From CAZKBP01 sp964551015 (GTDB taxonomy: Bacteria; Bacteroidota; Bacteroidia; Cytophagales; Microscillaceae): 44,806 nt of DNA. Below the pieces are notes generated by a model that saw only the letters and a program-made list of their open reading frames with translations, had not been told where the DNA came from and searched no databases. How positions within the stretch are numbered: the stretch's first letter is position 1; each line of letters begins with the position of its first letter. A program made the position numbers and the translations under genes. Location: contig CAZKBP010000040.1 in assembly GCA_964551015.1 (NCBI GenBank), forward strand, positions 1 through 44,806, read 5' to 3'. Shown one piece after another: positions 23,479 through 34,000 of this stretch.

Positions 23479-25662
23479 ATGCGCATTTCATTATGGGTAA
23501 GGGGGCTTTTTTTACTCCTTTTATTTAATTCTCCATCTTGGGGGCAGCAGAACCCACAAAACCAAAACTATGTCACGAAGGTGGCTTCCGATTCTTTTCG
23601 TGAAAAATATGAACTCAAAACGTATTACCTCAAATTTTTTCACGACCAAAAAGGAAACCTTCCATTTGAACGGATAGCCGAACCTGTATTTCAAGAAAAT
23701 TTTCGCCGTCTCAATGAGCTTGGCAATGCTTCTGCCGAAGCCAATCACCCATTTCAGGCTCAGGAGATCTATTGGGCAAAAATCAATCTGCAGAGTACCT
23801 TGACTCAAGATAGCGAATGGATTCTATTCTTGGGTTATGTCAGCGAAGCGGAGATTTACACTCTTTACGAAGATGGTACTTTTGATAAAAAAAGGGCAGG
23901 CTTTTTTGTGCCCAATCGCGCCTTAGAGCCTCGTGAAGGTCCCGAGGTAAAAACGTCTATTCTCCTCAGAAGCGAGCAATCCGCGACAGTGTACGTGCGA
24001 TTCACCAATGAATTGCCCTATCCACCTGAGCCAACTTTCGCCCTGCAGTCCTACAAATCATGGCAGGTTACCATGAACCGGATTGATCTGGTACAGGGCA
24101 TTTTTCACGGTCTGTTGTGGCTCATGTTACTTTATAACTTCTTCTTGTATTTGACCATTCGGGACAAAACGTATAAGTATTTTGCTTCCTACACGCTTTT
24201 CATGTCTCTGTATTTTTTTAATGAGTATGAATACCTGGAGCATTACTTTCTGAGCAGTTCACCTCATTTGAGCTTTTATTTGGGAAATTTGATTTACATT
24301 GCCCTTACCTTCTATATTCTATTTAATCGAAGCTTTCTGAACATTTCCACAGAATATCCTAAGTGGGACAAGGTTTTGCAAATATGGCTCTGGGTGAGTG
24401 TTGTTTTCACGATTTCTTCCGTGCCATTACACGTCCTAGCCTTTGACATTTACTTACCGATTCGCAATGGCTTTCATCTTTTTTATCTAGGTTCGCTCAT
24501 TGTTTTTACCTTGATTATTCTCTTTATCAAAGACGGTCTAGCCACACTGGTAGTCTTGGGGAATGTATTTATTCTAACGGGGGGACTTTTTATTGTGCTG
24601 GGGAATTTGGGCGTGATCCCTTTTAGTCTTTATTACCTGTTGGGTGGTGTGGCCGCGCAATTGTTTGTTTTTATGATGGCGATGAGCTATCGCTATCGTC
24701 GTAGCTTGGTAGAGCGTCAAGAAACACAGGAAAAGCTCATTACCCAATTGCAGGAAAATGAACGCCTACAAACCCAAATGAATCGTCGTCTGGAACAGAA
24801 AGTGATAGAACGCACTCAAGAAATAGAACAAGCCAAAGAAGAAATTGAAGCCCAAAACGAAGCCCTGACCAACAAAAGTGTAGAACTAGAGCTGGCCTAC
24901 AACAAGATCACCGATAGTGTACGATACGCTCAACGCTTGCAAAATGCTATCTTGGGCGATGAGCACGAGATTCTCTCCCATTTTCAAGATGGATTTATCC
25001 TCTTTTTACCCAGAGATATTGTCTCAGGAGATTTTTATTGGTCTTACCAAATCGATCACTTACGTATCCTGATCGCCGCAGACTGTACTGGGCATGGCAT
25101 CCCGGGGGCATTGATGACCGTCTTGGGGCAATCCGTACTCAACGACGTAGTGATTGAAGAACGGTTTACCTCTCCCGATGAAATTCTCTACGAATTGGAC
25201 AAAAAGGTGGTCATGACCATCCAAAAGCAAACTACGAGCAAAGAACATCCACGGGATGGCATGGACATGGTAGTCGTGACCTATGACGAAATTAGCAACA
25301 CGCTCAAATTTGCCGGAGCCAAAAATCCGCTTTATTACGTGCGAGACCATGAGATTCATACGATCAAAGGTTCGCTCTTTCCGATCGGAGTACACCGCTC
25401 CAAAAAGCGCAAAAAATTTGAGCTGCACGAAATGCAAGTGCAAGAAGGAGATATCTTTTACCTCACTTCGGATGGCTTTCAGGATCAATTTGGTAGCGAA
25501 GATGGGCGCAAATATCTCAAGAAACGCTTCCGTGAATTTTTGCTCCAAAATAGCCACTTGCCGATGATCGACCAAAAAGAACGCCTTTACGAAGAGTTCC
25601 GTGCCTGGAAAGGCAAGCAAGCCCAAACCGATGACATTCTCATCGTAGGGATCAAAATCTAG
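23479..25662 (+). CDS. 7TMR-DISM sensor with SpoIIE-type PP2C phosphatase output
   Basis: The 727-residue protein begins with a signal peptide (MRISLWVRGLFLLLLFNSPSWG). It then has a periplasmic 7TMR-DISMED2-like sensory domain (about 30-190), seven membrane helices (about 195-405), a coiled coil (about 410-485, LVERQETQEKLITQLQENER) and a SpoIIE phosphatase domain (about 500-727). The phosphatase shows FLPRDIVSGDFYW, ADCTGHGIPGALM and YLTSDGFQDQFG, whose Asp residues bind the two metal ions. Such proteins dephosphorylate anti-anti-sigma factors or similar partners when an outside signal is sensed. No anti-sigma or STAS gene is next to it, so the target is elsewhere. It reads alone on the plus strand. 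Confidence 0.92.
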   Translation: MRISLWVRGLFLLLLFNSPSWGQQNPQNQNYVTKVASDSFREKYELKTYYLKFFHDQKGNLPFERIAEPVFQENFRRLNELGNASAEANHPFQAQEIYWAKINLQSTLTQDSEWILFLGYVSEAEIYTLYEDGTFDKKRAGFFVPNRALEPREGPEVKTSILLRSEQSATVYVRFTNELPYPPEPTFALQSYKSWQVTMNRIDLVQGIFHGLLWLMLLYNFFLYLTIRDKTYKYFASYTLFMSLYFFNEYEYLEHYFLSSSPHLSFYLGNLIYIALTFYILFNRSFLNISTEYPKWDKVLQIWLWVSVVFTISSVPLHVLAFDIYLPIRNGFHLFYLGSLIVFTLIILFIKDGLATLVVLGNVFILTGGLFIVLGNLGVIPFSLYYLLGGVAAQLFVFMMAMSYRYRRSLVERQETQEKLITQLQENERLQTQMNRRLEQKVIERTQEIEQAKEEIEAQNEALTNKSVELELAYNKITDSVRYAQRLQNAILGDEHEILSHFQDGFILFLPRDIVSGDFYWSYQIDHLRILIAADCTGHGIPGALMTVLGQSVLNDVVIEERFTSPDEILYELDKKVVMTIQKQTTSKEHPRDGMDMVVVTYDEISNTLKFAGAKNPLYYVRDHEIHTIKGSLFPIGVHRSKKRKKFELHEMQVQEGDIFYLTSDGFQDQFGSEDGRKYLKKRFREFLLQNSHLPMIDQKERLYEEFRAWKGKQAQTDDILIVGIKI

Positions 25663-25897
25663 GAGGCTTTTTATATTCGTTCTAAACAAGAATCCTAGTC
25701 TAGGATATTATCTTCAGAGCTTGACAACTTAGCAGAAATTTTATTAATTTCCATATCAAAGTGAATTTCTACCCAGTGTATTGAGGCTTGGCCGGTGCTT
25801 AGGAAAAAATATAGCAAACACCGTGAAGTCCACTGTAAGTACGCAGAAAACCCTGAAACAGATCACTGACCGTCCACAACGTATAACTACCCAAAAA

Positions 25898-27025
25898 ATG
25901 GCATCTAAGCAACGACGAGATTTTCTCAAAAAGGGTACACTCGCCTCTCTGGCCGCGGGCACGGGCTTGACTGCCCTGAATAGCTGTGGCACCTCCAAAA
26001 TTCAGGAAAAAGCGAATATCAATATCACTTCCGACAAAAAGTACCAATGGATCATGGTTACCACCTGGCCTCCTAAATTTCCTGTGTTGGGGGTTGGCTT
26101 AGAAATGATGGCCGAGTGGATTAAAACCGCTTCTGCGGGTAGAATGGAGATCAAAGTCATGGGAGCGGGGGAACTCATCCCTCCTCTAGAATGCTTCGAT
26201 GCGGTGAGTCAAGGCGCCGCCCAAATCGCTAGTTCAGTTTCCTATTACTGGGCGGGCAAAATACCCGCGGCACAGTTCTTCGCGGCCATTCCCTTTGGTA
26301 TGAATGCCCAGCAGATGAACGCGTGGGTCATGAACGGGGGAGGGCTGGCTCTCTGGGAAGAACTCTATGCCGAACACGATCTCTTGCCTATGCCCGGAGG
26401 AAATACCGGCGTACAAATGGGAGGCTGGTTTCGCAAAGAAATCAACTCCATGCAAGATTTGAAAGGCTTGAAGATGCGTATGCCCGGGCTAGGGGGGAAA
26501 GTCCTAGCCAAAGCGGGGGGAACCGTAGTGCTCTCTCCCGGGTCTGAGCTATATACCAATCTGGAGCGAGGGGTCATTGATGCTACCGAGTGGATTGGGC
26601 CCTATCACGATTATACGATGGGTTTTTATAATGTGGCTCCTTATTATTATTACCCGGGCTGGCACGAGCCAGGGCCTATTCTGGAAATGATCCTTAATAA
26701 ATCCAAATTTGAAGCCCTGCCCCTAGATTTGCAAGAAATTATTCGCTCGGCAATTTATCGTTTTGGGCATTGGACACTCGGTGAGTTTGAAGCAAAGAAT
26801 AATTTTTACCTCCAAAAAATGATTCAGGAAGAAGGGGTTAAATTACGCCGCTATCCTCAGGAGGTTTTGGATCAACTAAAAATCTACGCCGGAGAGGTCA
26901 TTGAAGAAATCACCGAGCGCGACCCGAAGAGTAAGAAAATTTACGAATCTTTTCGTGCCTTCAAAGAAAATATCAGTGCTTGGTCTAACGTGACCGAAAG
27001 TGTATTTTACGATGCTATTTTGTAA
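25898..27025 (+). CDS. TRAP transporter solute-binding protein (DctP/TakP-like) with Tat-type lipoprotein signal
   Basis: The ATG at 25898 (MASKQRRDFLKKGTLASLAAG) gives a twin-arginine signal, followed by TALNSC, a possible lipobox, so the mature protein may be anchored as a lipoprotein. The 375-residue product matches the TakP/lactate-binding branch of TRAP binding proteins: KVMGAGELIPPLECFDAV, PFGMNAQQM, KGLKMRMPGLGGKVLAKAGG, and EWIGPYHDYTMGFY, where family members contact a 2-oxoacid or lactate with a cation. It would deliver a small organic acid to a DctQM permease in the inner membrane. No dctQ or dctM gene is in the window, so the permease is coded elsewhere. A TPR gene follows 139 bp downstream. 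Confidence 0.9.
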   Translation: MASKQRRDFLKKGTLASLAAGTGLTALNSCGTSKIQEKANINITSDKKYQWIMVTTWPPKFPVLGVGLEMMAEWIKTASAGRMEIKVMGAGELIPPLECFDAVSQGAAQIASSVSYYWAGKIPAAQFFAAIPFGMNAQQMNAWVMNGGGLALWEELYAEHDLLPMPGGNTGVQMGGWFRKEINSMQDLKGLKMRMPGLGGKVLAKAGGTVVLSPGSELYTNLERGVIDATEWIGPYHDYTMGFYNVAPYYYYPGWHEPGPILEMILNKSKFEALPLDLQEIIRSAIYRFGHWTLGEFEAKNNFYLQKMIQEEGVKLRRYPQEVLDQLKIYAGEVIEEITERDPKSKKIYESFRAFKENISAWSNVTESVFYDAIL

Positions 27026-27164
27026 AGTCAAAAAGTACTACACTGACGATTTCTCCCTTTCTTCAATAGAAAGAGAAGCCCCGACAATTTTCTGTATTTT
27101 CAAAACTTTTTGATTGATTTTATTATTATAGAAAAAAGACTTAAACCCGTATTATTGCTCTTGC

Positions 27165-27719
27165 ATGGAAGCACTCTCTTTATTTTTGGTACTTGGACTA
27201 TACGTGGGTATTCGCCTCTTGCTTGGACACCATAAGACTCCCGATATGAAAGATCGGGCACGATACGCGAAGGGTGTGCAGATGGTCTATCAGGGTGAAT
27301 ACCAAGCTGCTATTGACTATTTCGAGAAGGTGCTGGACAAAAACTCCAAGAGCGGCCTGGCTTGGATGTACAAAGCCGAATGCCACTTGCGTCTCGAGCA
27401 TTACTACCAAGCCCTGGCCAATGCCAACAAAGCCTTAGATATTGATTACCACCTAAGAGATTGTTATTTGCACAAGGGAATCGCCTTCTACAAGCTAGGA
27501 GATATTCAAGAGGCATTGACCGAATTTGAAAAAGCGGTTTGGCACTTCCGTGAAAAACATCCTGAAACCTTTCGCTACCGTGGCATTTGCCACTATGAAT
27601 TAGGGCACTTCCAGAAAGCAGAGCAAGATTTTGAAAAAGCCATCCAACTGGGGGACGAAGAAGCCAACTACTATCTGCTCACTTTACAACAAAAACGCAA
27701 TGTGAAGAAGGGGCAATAA
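27165..27719 (+). CDS. TPR protein, membrane-anchored
   Basis: The 184-residue protein starts with a short hydrophobic stretch (MEALSLFLVLGLYVGIRLLL) that is probably an N-terminal anchor. Three to four tetratricopeptide repeats follow from about residue 36 (RYAKGVQMVYQGEYQAAIDY, LAWMYKAECHLRLEHYYQAL, RDCYLHKGIAFYKLGDIQEA, and a last repeat ending FQKAEQDFEKAIQL). TPRs mediate protein-protein contacts. It lies 139 bp after the TRAP binding protein on the same strand; whether they share a transcript is not clear. TPR proteins accompany some TRAP transporters, as with the TatT-type partners, but the resemblance here is only positional. No specific function is assigned. Confidence 0.8.
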   Translation: MEALSLFLVLGLYVGIRLLLGHHKTPDMKDRARYAKGVQMVYQGEYQAAIDYFEKVLDKNSKSGLAWMYKAECHLRLEHYYQALANANKALDIDYHLRDCYLHKGIAFYKLGDIQEALTEFEKAVWHFREKHPETFRYRGICHYELGHFQKAEQDFEKAIQLGDEEANYYLLTLQQKRNVKKGQ

Positions 27720-27762
27720 TCAACTAACCCGCCCACGACTTTCGCCTGAATTACTAAAAAAT

Positions 27763-27775
27763 CGGTAAATTACCG
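27763..27775. promoter_or_regulatory. 13-bp dyad upstream of the esterase gene
   Basis: CGGTAA and TTACCG are inverted around a central A, 29 bp before the ATG at 27804. This could be an operator half-site pair, but it is a single short match. Confidence 0.25.
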
Positions 27776-27803
27776 CTCTGGATACTAACTCTTGTTTACC
27801 AGC

Positions 27804-29144
27804 ATGAAAATCTCAGCGGTATTGATCTGTCTTTTTTCCTTGACGCTTTTGGGGGCTTTCCCTGAGCTTCCAGTTTCTGTTTTCTCTTCCGAAAATGCTC
27901 CCGTGGAAGCATATTTTGACTTTGGAAAAGGAGATGGTACTTTTCCCGAAGGACAAAAACTTCAAATCACTTATGCGGTCAAAAATGTTTCCTCCAAAAC
28001 CGTGAAAGGCTTTGTAGCGGGAAGTGTCTCAACCACGCGCGCACCCAAGATTATCCATCAATTCAAAAAATATCTAGAAGTCCCTCCCGGGCAAACCCAA
28101 CGCGTTAGTTTTGATTATCAACCCCGACAGGCGGGAGTGTATCAAGTATTTATTCGTTATCGGAATATGCTCGGTACTATGACGGCTCACTCAGCCAGAA
28201 TGGCCTATGCTCCCGAGAAAATTAACCCTCCACTTTCACGCAAAGAAGATTTTGATGCTTTCTGGCAAAATACTTTAAGGGCATTAAAAAATATTCCCCC
28301 CAACTTCCGAGTGGAGGCCAAATCTTCCCTGAGCACACCAAAGTATCAAGTATATCTGATAGAAATGCAGAGCCTAGACAATATGACGATTCGAGGCTGG
28401 TACCGAGTGCCCAAGTACAAAAAAAACGTGCCCGTGATCCTTCAGCTTCCTTCACTCGGCGGAAGTTTTTACAATGTACGTTCTTTGGAAGAAAAACCAC
28501 GGCACGGGATTCCCTATGACTTCGCGGTGCTTTCTTTGAATATCCGTGGGCATGGCAATAGCAAAGATGTCATTGACTATGGTGAGGATTACAACCGTTT
28601 GATCTCGCACGGCCTCGAGCAAAAAGAAACTTATATCTACCGAGGAGCAGTCGCCGATTGTATACGAGCATTGGATTTTTTGTATACCCGTCCAGAATTG
28701 GATTTACAAAAAATTGCCGTAGAAGGAGGAAGCCAGGGAGGAGCCTTGAGCTTGATTACTACGGCCTTAGATCGTCGGGTCAAACTCTGTGCGCCCGATG
28801 TGCCTTTTCTCTGCGATACAGATCATCTCGTGGCTTCGGCGGCTTGGGTCGAGACAGAAATTCATCGCTATGTCCGTCAACAGTCAAATCTAAGTATGTG
28901 GCGTGCCCTTTATCATTTGAGCTATTTTGATACGAAGAATTTTGCCGACCGCATTCAAGTGCCCGTGATGATGAGCATTGGGCTACAAGATAGAACCTGC
29001 CCTGCAGCAACCAGCCTGGCTACCTACAATCAAGTGAAAGCTCCGAAAACCCTTTATGTCTACCCCGAAGGCAAACACGAAGGAGGAGGAGCTTTGCATC
29101 GGCAAAGGAAATTTGCCTGGATTCGTCAGCACTGGGGCATGTAG
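27804..29144 (+). CDS. Secreted acetyl xylan esterase-like (AXE1 / CE7-type) hydrolase
   Basis: The ATG at 27804 (MKISAVLICLFSLTLLGAFP) supplies a signal peptide; a TTG four codons upstream adds nothing. The 446-residue protein has an N-terminal beta-sandwich-like domain (about 30-140), then an AXE1-type alpha/beta-hydrolase (about 145-446). Visible parts are DNMTIRGWYRVP, NIRGHGNSKDV, the nucleophile Ser310 in EGGSQGGAL, Asp396 in GLQDRTCP and His425 in EGKHEGGG. The RGHG and QGG features match carbohydrate esterase family 7, which removes acetyl groups from xylo-oligosaccharides or cephalosporin C. No xylanase or SusCD pair is near, so the natural substrate is open. It converges with the VWA gene. 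Confidence 0.88.
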   Translation: MKISAVLICLFSLTLLGAFPELPVSVFSSENAPVEAYFDFGKGDGTFPEGQKLQITYAVKNVSSKTVKGFVAGSVSTTRAPKIIHQFKKYLEVPPGQTQRVSFDYQPRQAGVYQVFIRYRNMLGTMTAHSARMAYAPEKINPPLSRKEDFDAFWQNTLRALKNIPPNFRVEAKSSLSTPKYQVYLIEMQSLDNMTIRGWYRVPKYKKNVPVILQLPSLGGSFYNVRSLEEKPRHGIPYDFAVLSLNIRGHGNSKDVIDYGEDYNRLISHGLEQKETYIYRGAVADCIRALDFLYTRPELDLQKIAVEGGSQGGALSLITTALDRRVKLCAPDVPFLCDTDHLVASAAWVETEIHRYVRQQSNLSMWRALYHLSYFDTKNFADRIQVPVMMSIGLQDRTCPAATSLATYNQVKAPKTLYVYPEGKHEGGGALHRQRKFAWIRQHWGM

Positions 29145-29161
29145 CCGAGTAATTATGGGGT

Positions 29162-29259
29162 GTGGGTTATGCGTGGTGAGTCGTGAATTGACCTTTCGTC
29201 TGGTCGTAAAAAAATTACAGACAAAACTTAAAAAACGAAACGCGCAACGCATAGCCCAC
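29162..29259. repeat. 98-bp inverted repeat between convergent genes
   Basis: GTGGGTTATGCGT (29162-29174) is inverted at 29247-29259 with one position that becomes G-U in RNA. A smaller inner pair (GTCTG/CAGAC) lies within. It fills most of the gap between the esterase stop (29144) and the VWA stop (29266). It could be a shared terminator structure or a small mobile sequence remnant. Confidence 0.45.
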
Positions 29260-29265
29260 CACCAC

Positions 29266-30933
29266 CTAAGGAACCAACAACTGTGCTCTCTCTACCAAAT
29301 GGATGAATTCTTGGCGATAACCTTCTCGATCCTTTCCTTTGGCCTGCTTGGCGAGTGATAATACTTGCTCGAAGCTAGCATTGCCCTGAAATTTGGAGTT
29401 GCGCAAGAGTAGGCCAAATTCGGCTACAGCCGCCGAAAAACGAAAGTTGTCAGAGGTTTCGTTCAAGGCCAGGGTTCGATTTGGCAAGCCCTGCTCGATC
29501 AAACGGCTACGGTCAGACTGTGGAGGCTTGTAACGGAAGCGTACTTTCATCACTTCCCCCTGGAAAGAAGCGGCACCTAAATCGGGCGTATCAGCATAAG
29601 TTGCTGCTCCCTCCTCGGTGCTCACTACCTCGCTAGAGCCTGCTGGAATAATTTCATAGAGAGCCGTAACGGTATGCCCTGCGCCTAGTTCGCCCGCATC
29701 TTTGGTATCATCTTCAAAATCTTGATTGCGCAAACGGCGATTCTCATAGCCAATCAGGCGGTAAGCTTTTACGAATTCAGGGTTGAAAGCAATCTGGATT
29801 TTCACGTCTTTGGCGATGGTGAAAAGATTGGCACGCATTTCTTTGACAAATACTTTTTCGGCTTCTTTGATATTATCAATATAAAAATAATTGCCGTTCC
29901 CCGCGTTGCTAATCATTTCCATCTTGCGATCCTTGTAATTGCCCATTCCGAAGCCACAGATGGTCAGGTAAATATCGTCTTTGCGCTTTTCTTCAATTAA
30001 TTTTACCAGATCTTCATCTCCGGCGGTGCCTACATTAAAGTCGCCGTCTGTGGCGAGAATTACGCGGTTATTGCCACCTTGGATCAGATTTTCTTTGGCA
30101 ATCTTGTAGGCTAGCTCAATCCCTTCTCCTCCGGCGGTAGAGCCGCCTGCTTCTAACTCGTTGAGAGAGTTCAGAATCTCCTCTTTTTTACTGGCAGGGG
30201 TAGAAGGTAAAACCAATCCTGCGGCTCCGGCGTAGGCCACGATGGCGATGCGATCTTGTTTGGAAAGCTTATCCAGTAATAGGCGTAGAGATTTTTTGAG
30301 TAAGGGCAGTTTATTCGCATCTTCCATGGAGCCAGAAGCATCTATCAAAAAGACCAAGTTACAAGGTTTGATTTCGCGGTAGTTCAGGCTTTTGCCCTGG
30401 ATGCCAATGTGTGCCAAGCGATGCTCAGTGTTCCAGGGGCAAGTGGCCATTTCGGTTTGGATGGAGAAAGGATGTTCGCCCTGAGGTTGTGGGTAATCAT
30501 AATTAAAGTAGTTGACCATTTCCTCGATGCGTACGGCTCCGGGAGGGGGTACGCTGCTATTTTGGATAAAACGGCGGATATTGCTGTAAGCCGCATTGTC
30601 CACATCAATGGAGAAGGTAGAAAGGGGCTCCTGCTGGGCTAGTTGAAAAGGATTTTCATAAAGCTCCTCGTATTCTTCGGTATTTGGCTCTACGGCTCCG
30701 TCTTTGGGAGGAGGAGGCATTTCCTTTTTTTCTCTTGCTAGGGAAGGCTCGGGAGCTTCCATCATAGGGGCTTCTTCTTCCATAGCGTCTTCTGTGGCTT
30801 CTGGGTAATATTCATCCCCTTCCTCTGTGGCGGTTTCCGCGCCTTCTCGTGTATTCGGGCCACAGGCATACATCAGGGCTAACAAAGCCACTAGGGGAAT
30901 GATTTTTTGAAAATTCAAGGGAAATTTTTTCAT
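29266..30933 (-). CDS. VWA-domain lipoprotein (YfbK-like)
   Basis: The ATG at 30933 (MKKFPLNFQKIIPLVALLAL) is required because any earlier start would overlap the divergent kinase gene. The lipobox is LMYAC near residue 25, followed by a long acidic, Pro-rich linker. The 555-residue protein then has a YfbK-type N-terminal domain (about 85-180, TFSIDVDNAAYSNIRRF), a VWA domain (about 190-365) with intact MIDAS DASGSM (Asp198, Ser200, Ser202), and a C-terminal DUF3520-like region. VWA domains bind metal-dependent ligands and usually build protein complexes. Its role is unknown; similar E. coli YfbK is uncharacterised. It is probably exported and lipid-anchored facing the periplasm or surface. 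Confidence 0.88.
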   Translation of the reverse strand: MKKFPLNFQKIIPLVALLALMYACGPNTREGAETATEEGDEYYPEATEDAMEEEAPMMEAPEPSLAREKKEMPPPPKDGAVEPNTEEYEELYENPFQLAQQEPLSTFSIDVDNAAYSNIRRFIQNSSVPPPGAVRIEEMVNYFNYDYPQPQGEHPFSIQTEMATCPWNTEHRLAHIGIQGKSLNYREIKPCNLVFLIDASGSMEDANKLPLLKKSLRLLLDKLSKQDRIAIVAYAGAAGLVLPSTPASKKEEILNSLNELEAGGSTAGGEGIELAYKIAKENLIQGGNNRVILATDGDFNVGTAGDEDLVKLIEEKRKDDIYLTICGFGMGNYKDRKMEMISNAGNGNYFYIDNIKEAEKVFVKEMRANLFTIAKDVKIQIAFNPEFVKAYRLIGYENRRLRNQDFEDDTKDAGELGAGHTVTALYEIIPAGSSEVVSTEEGAATYADTPDLGAASFQGEVMKVRFRYKPPQSDRSRLIEQGLPNRTLALNETSDNFRFSAAVAEFGLLLRNSKFQGNASFEQVLSLAKQAKGKDREGYRQEFIHLVERAQLLVP

Positions 30934-31077
30934 AAGATAGCAGTTTTTAGTGGATACAGATGGATTACTGCTAGTTTGCAAAAACATTACATATCTTTTG
31001 ATTTTTTCCAAAAAAAATCTCACATTCACTATATTACAATAAATTTCTTCTCCATTTACCACTGAACTAGCTGTGAT

Positions 31078-34000
31078 ATGGATCAAACAGATTTTCCGAT
31101 TGTAGGAATAGGAGCTTCGGCGGGTGGGCTGGAAGCGATCACGGAATTCTTTTCCAAAATCCCCATCCATACCAATCTTACTTATGTAATCATTCAGCAT
31201 TTGTCTCCCGACCACGAAAGTAAGATGCCTGAGCTTTTGGCTCGGCATACTGCCTTACCCATTTCGGTGATTCAAGATGAAGAAACGGTAGTGCCAGGGC
31301 ATATTTATTTGATTCCACCCAAGTACAGAGTTGAAATCAGGGTACGAAAACTTCATTTGATTCGGATCGAGTCAGCTAGAAATCAATTTCACTTCCCAAT
31401 TGATTTATTTTTTAGAACCTTAGGCAAAGATTTGCAAGCCAATGCGGCGAGCATCGTGCTTTCGGGTACGGGCTCGGATGGCTCGCGGGGGATCAAGACC
31501 ATCAAAGAACAGGGAGGGCTAGTCTTGGCACAAGACCCCCAGCAGGCCAAATTCGACGGCATGCCCCGCAATGCCATCGATACCAATCTGGTAGATTTCG
31601 TGGCATCTCCCGAGGAGCTAGCGGTTTATTTGATTAATTATTTCCAGAATAGATTTCAGATTCAAAAGAAAGCCCCTGACCTGAGTATCTATGAGCAAAT
31701 TTTGGGTTTGATTTATGAAGTTACCCAAAATGACTTCAGACTGTATAAATCAGGCACCATCGAGCGGCGCATCGAGAAGAGAATGGGCATCTTGGGGCTT
31801 AATCATATAGAAGATTATCTAGAAGTATTAAAAGATTCACCCGAAGAGTGCCAATTACTTCACCAAGAGTTTCTGATCCGAGTTACCTCTTTTCTGCGCG
31901 ACCCAGAAGTATTTGAAACACTCAATCAATCTGTGATTCCCCTCCTCTATCAGCAAGAAGACCAAACGCGCAAGCTCCGGGTTTGGGTGGTAGGTTGTGC
32001 CACCGGAGAGGAAGCCTACAGCCTGGCGATGCTACTGGAAGAATACCGACAGATCAACCAATCTCCGATCGATTACAAAATTTTTGCCAGCGACATAGAC
32101 CGGGACGCTCTGCGGAAGGCGGGGCGGGGCGTGTTTGGGGCAAGAATCATAGATGAGCTACCGGCGGATTTTCTTTTCAAGTATTTTAAAGAAATCAAAG
32201 GAGGCTATCAAGTCAAGCCCTTCTTAAGGAATAAAATTGTCTTTGCCGAGCACAATATTATCAGTAATCCTCCTTACTCGAATCAAGATTTGATTCTTTG
32301 CCGTAATTTGTTGATTTATTTCCGACCAGAATTACAAAAAGAAGTTTTCCAGCGTTTTGCTTATGCGATTCAGCCCAAAGGATTTCTTTTGTTGGGTGGT
32401 AGTGAAGGCATCCATACTGACCAAAAAGATTTTGAAGCCTTCCACGAGAAAGCGAAAATCTTTCGCTCTCGGAAAGACATCTCCAACACCGCTAAAACCT
32501 ATGCCTTTTATGCGGGTGAACAGCTACCCAATATCAGAATTCCCGAGACAGCCATACCCGAGCCAGAAACTGACCTCCCTGCTGAGTCTCCCCCTCCACC
32601 CACCACTCGAGCGGATGCTTGGAAACAAAAAGACATCTATGCTCACTTATTGGTAGATGAATACGCTCCCGACTGTCTGGTCATCAATGATGCTGGCGAC
32701 TTGCTTTATTTGGGAGGCAATGCACAGCGTTTTCTTTCTTTTCCCAGACGGAAGATGAGCCTGAATGTAGAAGAAATGACTTCGCCACGCTTTAGGTTCG
32801 TAGTGCAGGATGCCATCACCAAGCTCAGGCAGCAGGGGCACCCTACGATCTTCTATCGGGATGTACTGATGCAAGAAAACAGACCACAGGAGCTAGTTAA
32901 TTTATTTATCAAATTGCTCTCCGATTATCCTGATTCTTCTGAGCGTCTCTACCTCATCGAGATTCGTCAGGAAGAAACCGAGCCTGAAGAAGTCTTGGTG
33001 GTAGATAAGGTTGGAAGCGACGAGGTGCTGCAGCTCAGAATTCAGCAATTAGAACAAGAACTCAGCAAAACCAGACATCAGTTACTAGAAGCCACCGAAG
33101 AGCTGAGAACTAAGCAAGAGGAGTTTCAGGCCACTAATGAAGAACTCTACTCGGCCAACGAAGAACTACAAAGCTTGAACGAAGAACTCCAGTCAGTTAA
33201 TGAAGAACTCTACTCGGTCAATTCCGAGCTACAAGCCACGAATATACAGGCCATTGAAACCAAAGAGTATTTGGATAATATCTTACTCTCGGCCGAAATA
33301 GCAACGGTTTATGTAGATGAATCGCTGTGCATTCGTAAATACACGAATTATTTGCAAGAACTGCTAGAAATTCCAGCGGATTTACTCGTGGAAGGGCAAA
33401 AAATAGATACACTCTTGCAATATCTGGGGCAAACTGACCTGCTAGCAACCATCCAAAAAATCAAACAGCGACGCCAGAATAAGGAAGAAGAGATTCTCTA
33501 TCGAGATCGTCATTTACTCCTGAGCATGCGTCCCTTTCGTACCGTACAGAATCGCTACGAAGGGATGGTGATCAATTTTACTGATATTACCGAGCTTAAA
33601 AAGACCCAAATCAGCGCCGAGTACAACGAAAAAGTTTTCAATCAATACATGAATCTCAGCCCTATCAAAGCTTGGATCAAGGACGAGGATCTCAATTTTA
33701 TCTACGCGAATCCAGGCATTGAAAAAGTATTTAAAGTGCCCGCAAAGGAAATGGTCGGGAAGGACGATTTTGACTTCTTACCCGAAGAGCTTGCTCAACA
33801 GGTACAAGAAAACGACCGCCAAGTGCTTCGTGAATTGATCACTATCAGCCCCGAAGAAAGCGTACCGGATCAAAATGGCGAAATGCGAGATTATCAAGTC
33901 TATAAATTCCCTGTACAAGTGCAAGACAAAGTCTTCGTAGGAGGGATGGCCATTGATATTACCGAGCGAAAAAGAGAACTGCGAGAAGCTCGTCAGAGGC

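Noticed and set aside
25060..25689. Minus-strand open frame of 209 codons opposite the SpoIIE domain
   Set aside because: The plus strand encodes intact phosphatase motifs over the same bases. The minus-strand product resembles no family.
30934..31248. Start of the VWA gene at 31248
   Set aside because: It would overlap the divergent kinase gene by 171 bp and precede the lipoprotein signal by 105 residues. The ATG at 30933 gives a clean lipoprotein signal.
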